Positions 1-6,299 of a stretch of DNA of 8,869 nucleotides are shown here, piece by piece. The stretch covers positions 1-8,869 of the forward strand of contig JANWKK010000275.1 of the NCBI GenBank assembly GCA_025451425.1, given 5' to 3'. The first letter of the stretch is position 1, and every line of letters begins with the position of its first letter. The position numbers were made by a program, and so were the translations under genes. The notes beneath the pieces are model-generated. The model was not told the origin of the DNA and ran no database searches. It saw nothing but the letters and a program-made list of their open reading frames with translations. This DNA is from Gemmatimonadaceae bacterium (GTDB lineage Bacteria; Gemmatimonadota; Gemmatimonadetes; Gemmatimonadales; Gemmatimonadaceae).

Positions 1-1972
1 CGACCGCGCGAAATCCGACTGATTCGACGGCGCGCAGCGCGGGAACATTGTCAGTATTCACGACGCCAATCGCGTGTGCAGTGCCGAAGCTAAGCTCGCG
101 AGCGAGCAGCCATCGTAAGGCAGCGCAGTGGATCCCGCGGCCGCGAAACTCCGATTCGGTATAGCCACCGTGGAGAAACAGCACGCTGCCGCGAGGCCGC
201 CAGCCAGTGGGCAAGTCATGTAAGCGAGTACCGTCGCCGCGCACATACCATACATGGTAGACTTGACGCCCCGACAGCATGCCGACGACGCAGCCCATAT
301 CGTCACCGTTAGGCGTTGGAGGCGTTTCACCCCCCGATGTCAGGCTTGCCGCGCGCGCGCGAATCTCGTCGCGCGTGAGCTCCTCGAAGCGCACTGGTGT
401 GTCCGAGAGGCTGCTAGGCGTACACTCGAAATCGTAGACGTACATGAGCCGACTCGGCGGCTGACTTACGCCTCTCGCGCCGCGCAGAATGGCGCCCAGC
501 ATACTCAGCGTTCCATGAGGCCGCTGCTCGATCGGCGTCCGAGTGCCGCCAACCGCAACGACATCGCAAATGGCGACGATTGCCGAGTACGGAGTCGCCT
601 CTTCGGCCTTCCGCCGCGAGTCCGGTCTGAGTCGCACCGTATCGGTACCTAACGACGTGATGCGACGCAGCGCACAGCGCCCATCGGCATCCCTCGTGAC
701 GACCACGTCGCCGCGCCGAACGCCATGACCGTTCAGCGCCACGACTCGCGCGGTTCCGTATCGCGGTATAGCGGGCTCCATGCTGCCGTCGACCGGCGAT
801 ACCCACGCAACCGATTCAGATTTCAGTGCGGCGACGAGGCGTTGTTCGCAGTCGTCGGCACTCAGCGCGATCGCCGATCCATAAGCTTCGGCGGCTGTCA
901 CGGAGGGCTTTTCGAAGACGAAATGTCGATACAGCCAGGCGACGCCGCGACGCAGAAAGTAATCCGGCGCGTTACGCCACCCCTCCCGCCAAGCAAGTGG
1001 CCAGACGCGCCCACCAACGACGCGAAGGGCCGCCGCAGGCGACTCCGAGAGAGACACGAGTCGGATCAGCCGCCGAGCGTCTCCGCTGACGGCGAGGCTG
1101 CTCACCAGGCGACGCATTGCCGGCTCGGCGTGCACGAGGTCCAGATCGCATGCGGCGATGTGCGAGGAGAGATCAATTGCCCACCCCAAATGCCGTCCCA
1201 GGCCGGCCTCGTGCGCCGCGGAGATCGCATCGCGCCGATCCGGTTCAGCGAGCGCTCCCCACAAGAGAAAAAAGTCCACCGCCCAGAGCAGCGGCTTCTC
1301 GTGATGCTTCGCTAAATGCGTGGCGAGAAATGCCGGTACGAATCGTCCGCTATGCGCGGGAAGATCGAAGCGACCGACATGGGTGAGCTCGTGCTCCACC
1401 GGAAATTGAACGTGATCGAGCAGTCGATCGTCGAGTGCCGAGGAGTGTACCTCGAGCACGAATATGTGTGGCCCGACGGTGCGCTCGAATCGCTCCTCTT
1501 CCGGCGCACAACCGCTGGTGCACCGCCATCCAATCGAGGCGAGAGCTTTGGACGCGGCCACGCGTTCCGACTCGGGAATGTAGAGGTCGGCGTCGATGAG
1601 CGGCCGCACAGTATGATCGCCGTAGATCCGTTGCGCGAGCGGAGAGCCCTTCAGCACCACCGGCGAGACGCCGTGCGTCCGCAGTGTCGCGATCGCCGTC
1701 GCGAGAATGTCGAGCTGTTGATCGACGAGGAGGCCACTGACGATCGCGCGCTTCTGCCAAGCGCCGCTGATGTCGGCGGGAGCATTACGCCGGATCGATT
1801 CTGCGCTGCGCTGCCAGATGACGCTGACAAGTCGCTCCTGCTCCGCCCTGACAAGCAGCGCACGCCAATTCAGTCCTTGCTCCGTGGGCGCTTTTCCCAG
1901 CGCTAGCCGCAGCAACGAATGCAGCGACGCGGTGTCGATTGTCAGGTCGGCACGACCGGTTGGCGGCGTCAT
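1..1972 (-). CDS. Nucleotidyltransferase / S24-S26 peptidase-like / GNAT fusion protein (3' end beyond window)
   Basis: One reading frame stays open without a stop from the in-frame TGA at 2084-2086 to the left edge, giving at least 657 residues from ATG 1972. Residues about 1-375 resemble the uncharacterised nucleotidyltransferase family NTP_transf_5 (PF14907). The visible signature is VVLKGSPLAQRIYGD at 105-119 followed by R123 and the acidic pair D127-A-D129, which fits the GS...DxD pattern of polymerase-beta-type nucleotidyltransferases, plus a His-rich helix (THLAKHHEKPLLW, from 218). Residues about 385-490 look like an S24/S26 signal-peptidase-like domain: DGSMEPAIP at 395-403 with candidate nucleophile S397, then RRGDVVV near 419-425. 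The usual Lys or His partner is replaced by Arg (R436/R437). From about 505 a GNAT acetyltransferase domain begins (YVYDFEC at 511-517) with the acetyl-CoA loop FRGRGIH at 609-615 and a typical C-terminal N...A...GFR motif at the edge. No Shine-Dalgarno sequence is visible before ATG 1972; GTG 2044 is an alternative start but would place a hairpin inside the gene. Domain assignment is by motif recognition; substrate and role are unknown. Confidence 0.8.
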   Translation of the reverse strand, partial: MTPPTGRADLTIDTASLHSLLRLALGKAPTEQGLNWRALLVRAEQERLVSVIWQRSAESIRRNAPADISGAWQKRAIVSGLLVDQQLDILATAIATLRTHGVSPVVLKGSPLAQRIYGDHTVRPLIDADLYIPESERVAASKALASIGWRCTSGCAPEEERFERTVGPHIFVLEVHSSALDDRLLDHVQFPVEHELTHVGRFDLPAHSGRFVPAFLATHLAKHHEKPLLWAVDFFLLWGALAEPDRRDAISAAHEAGLGRHLGWAIDLSSHIAACDLDLVHAEPAMRRLVSSLAVSGDARRLIRLVSLSESPAAALRVVGGRVWPLAWREGWRNAPDYFLRRGVAWLYRHFVFEKPSVTAAEAYGSAIALSADDCEQRLVAALKSESVAWVSPVDGSMEPAIPRYGTARVVALNGHGVRRGDVVVTRDADGRCALRRITSLGTDTVRLRPDSRRKAEEATPYSAIVAICDVVAVGGTRTPIEQRPHGTLSMLGAILRGARGVSQPPSRLMYVYDFECTPSSLSDTPVRFEELTRDEIRARAASLTSGGETPPTPNGDDMGCVVGMLSGRQVYHVWYVRGDGTRLHDLPTGWRPRGSVLFLHGGYTESEFRGRGIHCAALRWLLARELSFGTAHAIGVVNTDNVPALRAVESVGFRAV

Positions 1973-2005
1973 GAAGAGCGTCGGAGGACTGCCCGAATAG
2001 AGGGG

Positions 2006-2040
2006 CGGGCGAAGGCGCTCACCCGCTGCGCCTCCGCCCG
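2006..2040 (-). terminator. Strong hairpin between wbpA and the fusion gene, terminator-like without U-tract
   Basis: Two 13-base arms (2006-2018 and 2028-2040) are reverse complements except for one position, which forms a G-U wobble in the minus-strand transcript. The loop is 9 bases. It lies 34 bases before ATG 1972. The bases that follow in the transcript (CCCTCTATTC) contain no clear U-run, so Rho-independent termination is uncertain. A role as mRNA stabiliser, attenuator or translational block on the next gene is equally possible. Confidence 0.5.
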
Positions 2041-2060
2041 TCACCGACTGCTCATCTGCA

Positions 2061-2080
2061 GGTCTCGCGCCGTCGAGACC
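2061..2080 (-). terminator. Short perfect hairpin just after the wbpA stop codon
   Basis: The arms GGTCTCG and CGAGACC are perfect reverse complements (7 bp) around a 6-base loop, starting 3 bases after the wbpA TGA. No U-tract follows. Together with the larger hairpin at 2006-2040 it makes a double stem-loop that probably marks the end of, or a processing point in, the sugar operon transcript. Confidence 0.45.
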
Positions 2081-2083
2081 GGC

Positions 2084-3433
2084 TCAGGTATCCGCGACCG
2101 CTGTTGCCCCTGCTCCCCGTGTATTCGCCAACGAGACGACACGCGCCTTGGTCTTCATCGTTTTCGCCATGGCATTCCGGCTGTCGACGATGAGGCCGGC
2201 CTGGTCCATGAGCATTTGATAATTGATGTTCTTGTGGTTCGTGACGATCACGACGGCATCTGCGCGGTGCAGCTCGTCATTTGTCAGTTCGACACCTGAA
2301 CGCGTATGGCCGTCTTCGCGGTAGCTCGAGATGTATGGATCGTGGAACACCACTTCCGCGCCGTCCTGCTCCAGCAAGCGCATCACGTCGAGCGCGGGAC
2401 TCTCGCGAATGTCGTCGATGTCGGGCTTGTACGCGACGCCTACAACCAGAACGCGGCTGCCATTCACGGGCTTTCGCTCCTCATTGAGCGCTTGGGCAAC
2501 TTTCTCCACCACGTACGACGGCATCTGGCTGTTGATCTCGCTCGCCAGATCGATGAAACGCGTTTTGTAATTCAGCGTCCGCATCTTCCACGCGAGATAG
2601 TGCGGATCGAGCGGGATGCAATGGCCGCCGATTCCGGGACCAGGCGTGAACTTCATGAATCCAAAGGGCTTCGTTGCGGCGGCGTCGATGACCTCCCACA
2701 CGTCGACGCCGAGCTTGTCGCAGACGATCGCCATCTCGTTCACGAGGCCGATGTTCACCGAACGGAATGTGTTCTCGAGCAGCTTCACGAGCTCCGCCGC
2801 CTCGGTCGTCGACACAGGCACGACCTGATCGATCACCGCAGCATACAGAGCGGTCGCCACTTCAGTGCAGGCCGAGGTGATGCCACCCACGACCTTCGGG
2901 GTGTTCTTCGTGTGGTATTTCGGGTTGCCGGGATCGACGCGCTCGGGGCTGAAGGCAAGAAAGACGTCCTCGCCAACGGTGAGTCCGAGCTTCGTCAGGA
3001 TGGGTAGCAGCACCTCGCGCGTCGTCCCTGGATACGTCGTGCTCTCGAGCACGACGAGCAATCCATCGTGCGCCGTCCGGCCTACCGCCTCCGCAGCTGC
3101 GATCACGTAGCTCATGTCGGGATCGCGCGTCTTCACGAGCGGCGTCGGAACAGCGATCGAGATCGCGTCCGCATCCCGAAGGTGCGACTCTTCCGTGGTC
3201 GCCACGAATAACTTCTGCTTCACGAGCTTCGCGACGTCGGCACTCGGAACGTCCTGAATGTGCGAGCGACCCTCCATCAACGCCTTGCAGACGCGCTCGC
3301 TGACATCGTAGCCGATGACCTTGAAGCCACCCTTCGCGAACTCGACAGCCAAAGGCAGGCCGACGTAGCCCAAGCCGATGATCCCGACCGTGGCGGTGCG
3401 ATCCTGGATTCGTTTCAGTAGAACATCCTTCAT
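2084..3433 (-). CDS. wbpA: UDP-N-acetylglucosamine 6-dehydrogenase (nucleotide sugar dehydrogenase, WbpA/WecC type)
   Basis: This 449-residue protein has the full length of the UDP-sugar 6-dehydrogenase family. It would oxidise UDP-GlcNAc twice with NAD+ to UDP-GlcNAcA in the cytoplasm. The N-terminal Rossmann domain shows VGIIGLGYVG (G20, G22, G25) and the conserved ESTTYPGTT and FSPERVDPGN segments. The central helix carries ELVKLLENTFRSVNI. The catalytic cysteine is C272 in GPGIGGHCIPLDP; the GGHCIP form is typical of N-acetylhexosamine dehydrogenases rather than UDP-glucose dehydrogenase (GGSCFP). The C-terminal UDP-binding domain contains VGVAYKPDIDDIRESPA. Start MKDVLLKRIQDR matches the usual family N-terminus and lies 4 bases after the aminotransferase stop; ATG 3448 (MSNRP) is an alternative overlapping that stop. 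The open frame reaching up to 3826 is only read-through into the neighbouring gene. With wbpB, wbpE and wbpD next to it, the WbpA role is favoured over WecC (UDP-ManNAc dehydrogenase), but the substrate epimer cannot be proved here. Confidence 0.92.
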   Translation of the reverse strand: MKDVLLKRIQDRTATVGIIGLGYVGLPLAVEFAKGGFKVIGYDVSERVCKALMEGRSHIQDVPSADVAKLVKQKLFVATTEESHLRDADAISIAVPTPLVKTRDPDMSYVIAAAEAVGRTAHDGLLVVLESTTYPGTTREVLLPILTKLGLTVGEDVFLAFSPERVDPGNPKYHTKNTPKVVGGITSACTEVATALYAAVIDQVVPVSTTEAAELVKLLENTFRSVNIGLVNEMAIVCDKLGVDVWEVIDAAATKPFGFMKFTPGPGIGGHCIPLDPHYLAWKMRTLNYKTRFIDLASEINSQMPSYVVEKVAQALNEERKPVNGSRVLVVGVAYKPDIDDIRESPALDVMRLLEQDGAEVVFHDPYISSYREDGHTRSGVELTNDELHRADAVVIVTNHKNINYQMLMDQAGLIVDSRNAMAKTMKTKARVVSLANTRGAGATAVADT

Positions 3434-3437
3434 CGGT

Positions 3438-4550
3438 CTATTGCTCATAGAAGGAACGGACCGCGTCGACGACCTCATCGAGCTGACTGCGCCGCAGTTC
3501 GGGATATATGGGTAGAGACAGTACCTCCTTCGACGCTTTCTCCGACTCTGGGCAACTCCCTTCCCGGTAACCGAGATAGGCGAAGCAGGGCTGGAGGTGG
3601 AGCGGCAGCGGATAATAGATGGCCGTCCCGATCTGTTTACTCTTGAGATGAGCCTGCAGATCGTCGCGTCGCTCCGCTCGAATCGTGTACTGGTTGAAGA
3701 TCGACTCGTTCTTCGGATCGATCGACGGGGTGCACACCCCGTCGATTCCGCGGAGCGCTTCGGTGTAATGGCGAGCGTTCTCCCGACGCTTTTGACTCCA
3801 GTCTGCGAGGTGAGGCAGCTTGGCACTCAGCACCGCCGCCTGAATCGTATCCAAACGACTGTTGTAGCCGACCTCGTCGTGGAAGTACTGCTTCGCCCCG
3901 CCATGTACACGGAGGCGGCGAAGGCGCGTCGCAAGGGCCTGATCCTGGGTCACGATCATCCCTCCATCGCCATAGCCACCGAGATTCTTGGACGGGAAGA
4001 AGCTCAACGTTCCCATCGTCGCGACCTCCCCTGCCATGCGCCAACTGCCCCCGATCTGACGACGAGCGCCGATCGACTGCGCGGCGTCTTCGATGATCGG
4101 AGTCTCCTTGGCGACGACGGCCACCTTCTCGATCGCCGCCATCTGGCCGAAGAGATCGACCGGAATGATCGCTTTCGTCTTGGACGACATTGCCGCCGCA
4201 ATCGCGTCAGGCGCGATGTTGAACGATTGCGGTTCGATGTCCACGAAGACCGGCGTCGCACCGACGTTGTGAATTGTGCCAGCCGTTGCGAAGAAGGTGA
4301 ACGGTGTCGTTATCACTTCATCGCCGCGCCCGATATCGAGCGCACGAAGAGCGAGGAGTAGCGCGTCGGTTCCACTGGCGCAGCCAATTGCGTATTTCGT
4401 CTTCGATAGCTCGGCGACTTGCGTCTCGAGCGTCTCCACGGCACCGCCGAGGATGAAAAGCTGAGAGTCGACGACGCCCATCAGGGCGGACACGACCTCA
4501 TCACGGATCGCGGCGTGTTGAGCGCGCAGATCCAGCAAAGGTACGGGCAT
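3438..4550 (-). CDS. wbpE: DegT/DnrJ/EryC1/StrS PLP-dependent sugar aminotransferase (WbpE-like)
   Basis: This 370-residue protein is a fold-type I sugar aminotransferase. In the WbpE role it transfers the amino group of glutamate to C-3 of the UDP-3-keto-GlcNAcA made by the neighbouring oxidoreductase, releasing 2-oxoglutarate. Visible family marks are the start MPVPLLDLRAQ, CASGTDALLLAL (phosphate contact G60-T61), TTPFTFFATAG, the pyridine-nitrogen aspartate D155 in IIEDAAQSIGA, and the PLP Schiff-base lysine K188 in SFFPSKNLGGYGDGG. The length is normal for the family and no disruption is seen. The upstream spacer of 103 bases carries a G-rich repeat array (4588-4648). There is no obvious Shine-Dalgarno sequence before ATG 4550. 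The exact amino-sugar product is inferred from the neighbours; alone, this family also makes other 3- or 4-amino sugars. Confidence 0.92.
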   Translation of the reverse strand: MPVPLLDLRAQHAAIRDEVVSALMGVVDSQLFILGGAVETLETQVAELSKTKYAIGCASGTDALLLALRALDIGRGDEVITTPFTFFATAGTIHNVGATPVFVDIEPQSFNIAPDAIAAAMSSKTKAIIPVDLFGQMAAIEKVAVVAKETPIIEDAAQSIGARRQIGGSWRMAGEVATMGTLSFFPSKNLGGYGDGGMIVTQDQALATRLRRLRVHGGAKQYFHDEVGYNSRLDTIQAAVLSAKLPHLADWSQKRRENARHYTEALRGIDGVCTPSIDPKNESIFNQYTIRAERRDDLQAHLKSKQIGTAIYYPLPLHLQPCFAYLGYREGSCPESEKASKEVLSLPIYPELRRSQLDEVVDAVRSFYEQ

Positions 4551-4587
4551 TGGGGTGGCGTTCGGGTTGAACGAGAATAATACAGAA

Positions 4588-4648
4588 GGGGCTAGGGCTT
4601 AGGGGTCAGGGGCTAGCCTTCTTTCGCTATTCCCTGACACCTAGCACC
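4588..4648. repeat. Inverted array of degenerate G-rich heptamers with G-quadruplex potential
   Basis: On the plus strand four heptamers stand head to tail: GGGGCTA, GGGCTTA, GGGGTCA, GGGGCTA (4588-4615). After a 12-base spacer come three in the opposite sense: TATTCCC, TGACACC, TAGCACC (4628-4648). The arms 4602-4616 and 4627-4641 pair at 12 of 15 positions around a 10-base loop. The left half has four G-tracts of 3-4 bases separated by 3-4 bases, which meets the usual G-quadruplex pattern (4588-4612) on the template strand of the operon. It fills most of the gap between the wbpB stop and the wbpE start. No poly-U run adjoins the stem. Confidence 0.75.
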
Positions 4649-4653
4649 TGTCG

Positions 4654-5715
4654 TCACAGCGCCCCGCGGAGTGGAATCGGCACCTCGCGCCCAATCTTGG
4701 CGGACTCGTAGATCCCGAGTATCAGTTCCAGCGACTTGCGTCCCGCGCGGCCGTCCGTCTGGGGCTGGGCTTCCCCGCGCAATACGGATAAAACGTTGCG
4801 GTAGTAGCCCTCGTGGCCAAAGCCATACACGGTCGGGGGATTCGTGTTTGCACTGTCGACGAGCTTGTCGTCATCGTCGTAATCCGCGAACTGCCAGTGC
4901 TCGACGCGATTCACCGCGGTGCCTCCGATCTTTACCGAGCCCTTCTCGCCAAGAATCGTGATCGATCCCTCGATGTTACGGGGGTAGGTGAGCACGTTGA
5001 CCTCGATGACGCCGAGCGCTCCGGAGCGGAACTTGAGCAGGGCAACGCCCGAGTCTTCAGCCTCGATTCGGCGAGCTTGGGTCGCGGTCTTCGCCATCAC
5101 ACTCTCGACTGGCCCAACGAGCCACTGAATCAGGTCGACGTAGTGCGAGGCCTGATTCATGATCGCTCCGCCGTCGAATTCCCACGTCCCACGCCACGGG
5201 GCGGCATCGTAGTACTCTTGCGGACGCTGCCAGCGCACCGTCGTGTTCGCAATGAAGATTCGACCGAAGCGTCCCTTGTCGACCGCACGGCGCAGCAACT
5301 GAATCGCCGGATTGAGGCGATTCTGCTTCACGACAAAGAGAAACACGCCTGCATCGTCGCACGCCTTCACCAGCTCGTCGGCCTGACCGAGGCTGTTCGC
5401 CATCGGTTTTTCAGTGATGACGTGCTTTCCCGCCCGCGCAGCGAGCGCGCCCTGAGCCGCGTGAAGCCCGGATGGCGTGCAGATCGAGATGATGTCGCAC
5501 TCGACGCGCTGCAACATTTCCTCGTAGGAGGTGAATCCGGGAACGCCCTCCTGCTCCGCCGAATCGCGCGCCCGCTCCGGGACGATGTCACACACCGCGG
5601 TCAGCGTGAGACCGCCGACCTTGCGAAGCGCCTCGAAGTGGTTTCGGCTGATGCGCCCGCAGCCGACGAGCGCGAGCTTGAACTCCCCACCGGCGCGAGT
5701 GCGTGGCGTCGTCAT
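4654..5715 (-). CDS. wbpB: Gfo/Idh/MocA-family oxidoreductase, probable UDP-GlcNAcA 3-dehydrogenase (WbpB/WlbA-like)
   Basis: This 353-residue NAD(P)-dependent oxidoreductase has an N-terminal Rossmann fold with [10 protein letters not shown] (G18, G20, S23), the signature ITEKPMANS (E102, K103, P104), [11 protein letters not shown] at 128-138, and [18 protein letters not shown] at 182-199 containing H191 and D194. VVKQNR and the Q-x-S-H-Y-x-D segment are characteristic of the WbpB/WlbA group. These enzymes oxidise C-3 of UDP-GlcNAcA with tightly bound NAD+, and in studied members the NADH is re-oxidised by 2-oxoglutarate, the by-product of WbpE. Start ATG 5715 is preferred over the longer frame to 5781: it has a good ribosome-binding site and overlaps the wbpD stop as ATGA. 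The length matches WlbA (about 350) better than P. aeruginosa WbpB (about 316). Confidence 0.88.
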   Translation of the reverse strand: MTTPRTRAGGEFKLALVGCGRISRNHFEALRKVGGLTLTAVCDIVPERARDSAEQEGVPGFTSYEEMLQRVECDIISICTPSGLHAAQGALAARAGKHVITEKPMANSLGQADELVKACDDAGVFLFVVKQNRLNPAIQLLRRAVDKGRFGRIFIANTTVRWQRPQEYYDAAPWRGTWEFDGGAIMNQASHYVDLIQWLVGPVESVMAKTATQARRIEAEDSGVALLKFRSGALGVIEVNVLTYPRNIEGSITILGEKGSVKIGGTAVNRVEHWQFADYDDDDKLVDSANTNPPTVYGFGHEGYYRNVLSVLRGEAQPQTDGRAGRKSLELILGIYESAKIGREVPIPLRGAL

Positions 5716-6299
5716 CCCTTCCTCGTGCGTTGCCGGATCCCATCGCCGGCCGGTTCGTATTCGGTGCCGCAGACCGCACATCGGTCAGCACCGGAATCGG
5801 GCAGTCGCTCGCCGCACTGGCACATCCAGCCAACGCGCCGCGCCGGTACGCCGACCATGAGCGCATAGTCCGGGACGTCACGCGTCACGACCGCGCCCGC
5901 GCCGATGAACGAATACTCACCGAGCGTGGTCCCGCAGACGATCGTTGCGTTCGCGCCGATGCTGCTCCCACGCCTCACCAGGGTTTTCCGATATTCGTGT
6001 TTTCGCGAGATGTAGCTGCGCGGATTGAGAACATTCGTAAATACCATCGATGGGCCGCAGAACACATCGTCCTCGAGCTCGACGCCTTCGTAGATCGATA
6101 CGTTGTTCTGTATCTTGCAATTATCGCCGATGCGCGTGCCGTTCATGACGACAACGTTCTGTCCCAGGCTACAGCGCGCGCCAATCACGGCACCGGGCAT
6201 TATGTGACAGAAGTGCCAGATCTTCGTACCCGATCCGATCGTCGCGCCCTGATCGACGTACGCCGACTCGTGAATGACCGGCTTGTCGGAATCACTCAT
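5712..6299 (-). CDS. wbpD: Left-handed beta-helix N-acetyltransferase with C-terminal zinc-ribbon-like tail (WbpD/WlbB-like)
   Basis: This 195-residue protein would acetylate the 3-amino group of UDP-GlcNAc3NA with acetyl-CoA to give UDP-GlcNAc3NAcA, the last step of the pathway encoded here. Hexapeptide repeats of the LbH type fill residues about 8-155 (for example [69 protein letters not shown]). The segment FTNVLNPRS (87-95) and the closing [22 protein letters not shown] are typical of the WbpD/WlbB group. After W158 comes a short tail with C160-x-C162 and C174-x-x-C177-G, a probable zinc-binding knuckle. Start MSDSDKP at 6299 gives the normal length and overlaps the carB stop by 8 bases; the frame extends to 6446 but that part is a shadow of carB. 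The TGA overlaps the wbpB ATG by 4 bases, which suggests translational coupling. Confidence 0.9.
   Translation of the reverse strand: MSDSDKPVIHESAYVDQGATIGSGTKIWHFCHIMPGAVIGARCSLGQNVVVMNGTRIGDNCKIQNNVSIYEGVELEDDVFCGPSMVFTNVLNPRSYISRKHEYRKTLVRRGSSIGANATIVCGTTLGEYSFIGAGAVVTRDVPDYALMVGVPARRVGWMCQCGERLPDSGADRCAVCGTEYEPAGDGIRQRTRKG
5716..5724 (-). promoter_or_regulatory. Ribosome-binding site of wbpB
   Basis: In the transcript, GAGGAAGGG directly precedes ATG 5715, with GAGG five bases from the start codon. It lies inside the last codons of wbpD. This is the only clear Shine-Dalgarno sequence among the gene starts seen here, and it decides the wbpB start. Confidence 0.65.

Noticed and set aside
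1..445. GNAT domain as a separate gene starting at ATG 445
   Set aside because: There is no stop codon in frame between the S24/S26-like domain and the GNAT domain, and no ribosome-binding site before ATG 445. An internal start cannot be fully excluded.
254..1906. Plus-strand open frames at 254-652, 725-1315 and 1316-1906
   Set aside because: They lie opposite the long minus-strand frame that carries clear nucleotidyltransferase, S24/S26 and GNAT motifs; their translations are Arg-rich and low in recognisable motifs, as expected for shadows in GC-rich DNA.
3434..3826. Extension of the wbpA frame upstream to 3826
   Set aside because: This part is a shadow of the wbpE 3' end, rich in Ser and Arg and without family similarity; the family N-terminus begins at MKDVLLKRI.
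2306..5868. Plus-strand open frames at 2306-3007, 3597-4361 and 4813-5868
   Set aside because: They are antisense to wbpA, wbpE and wbpB, whose translations match known families over full length.
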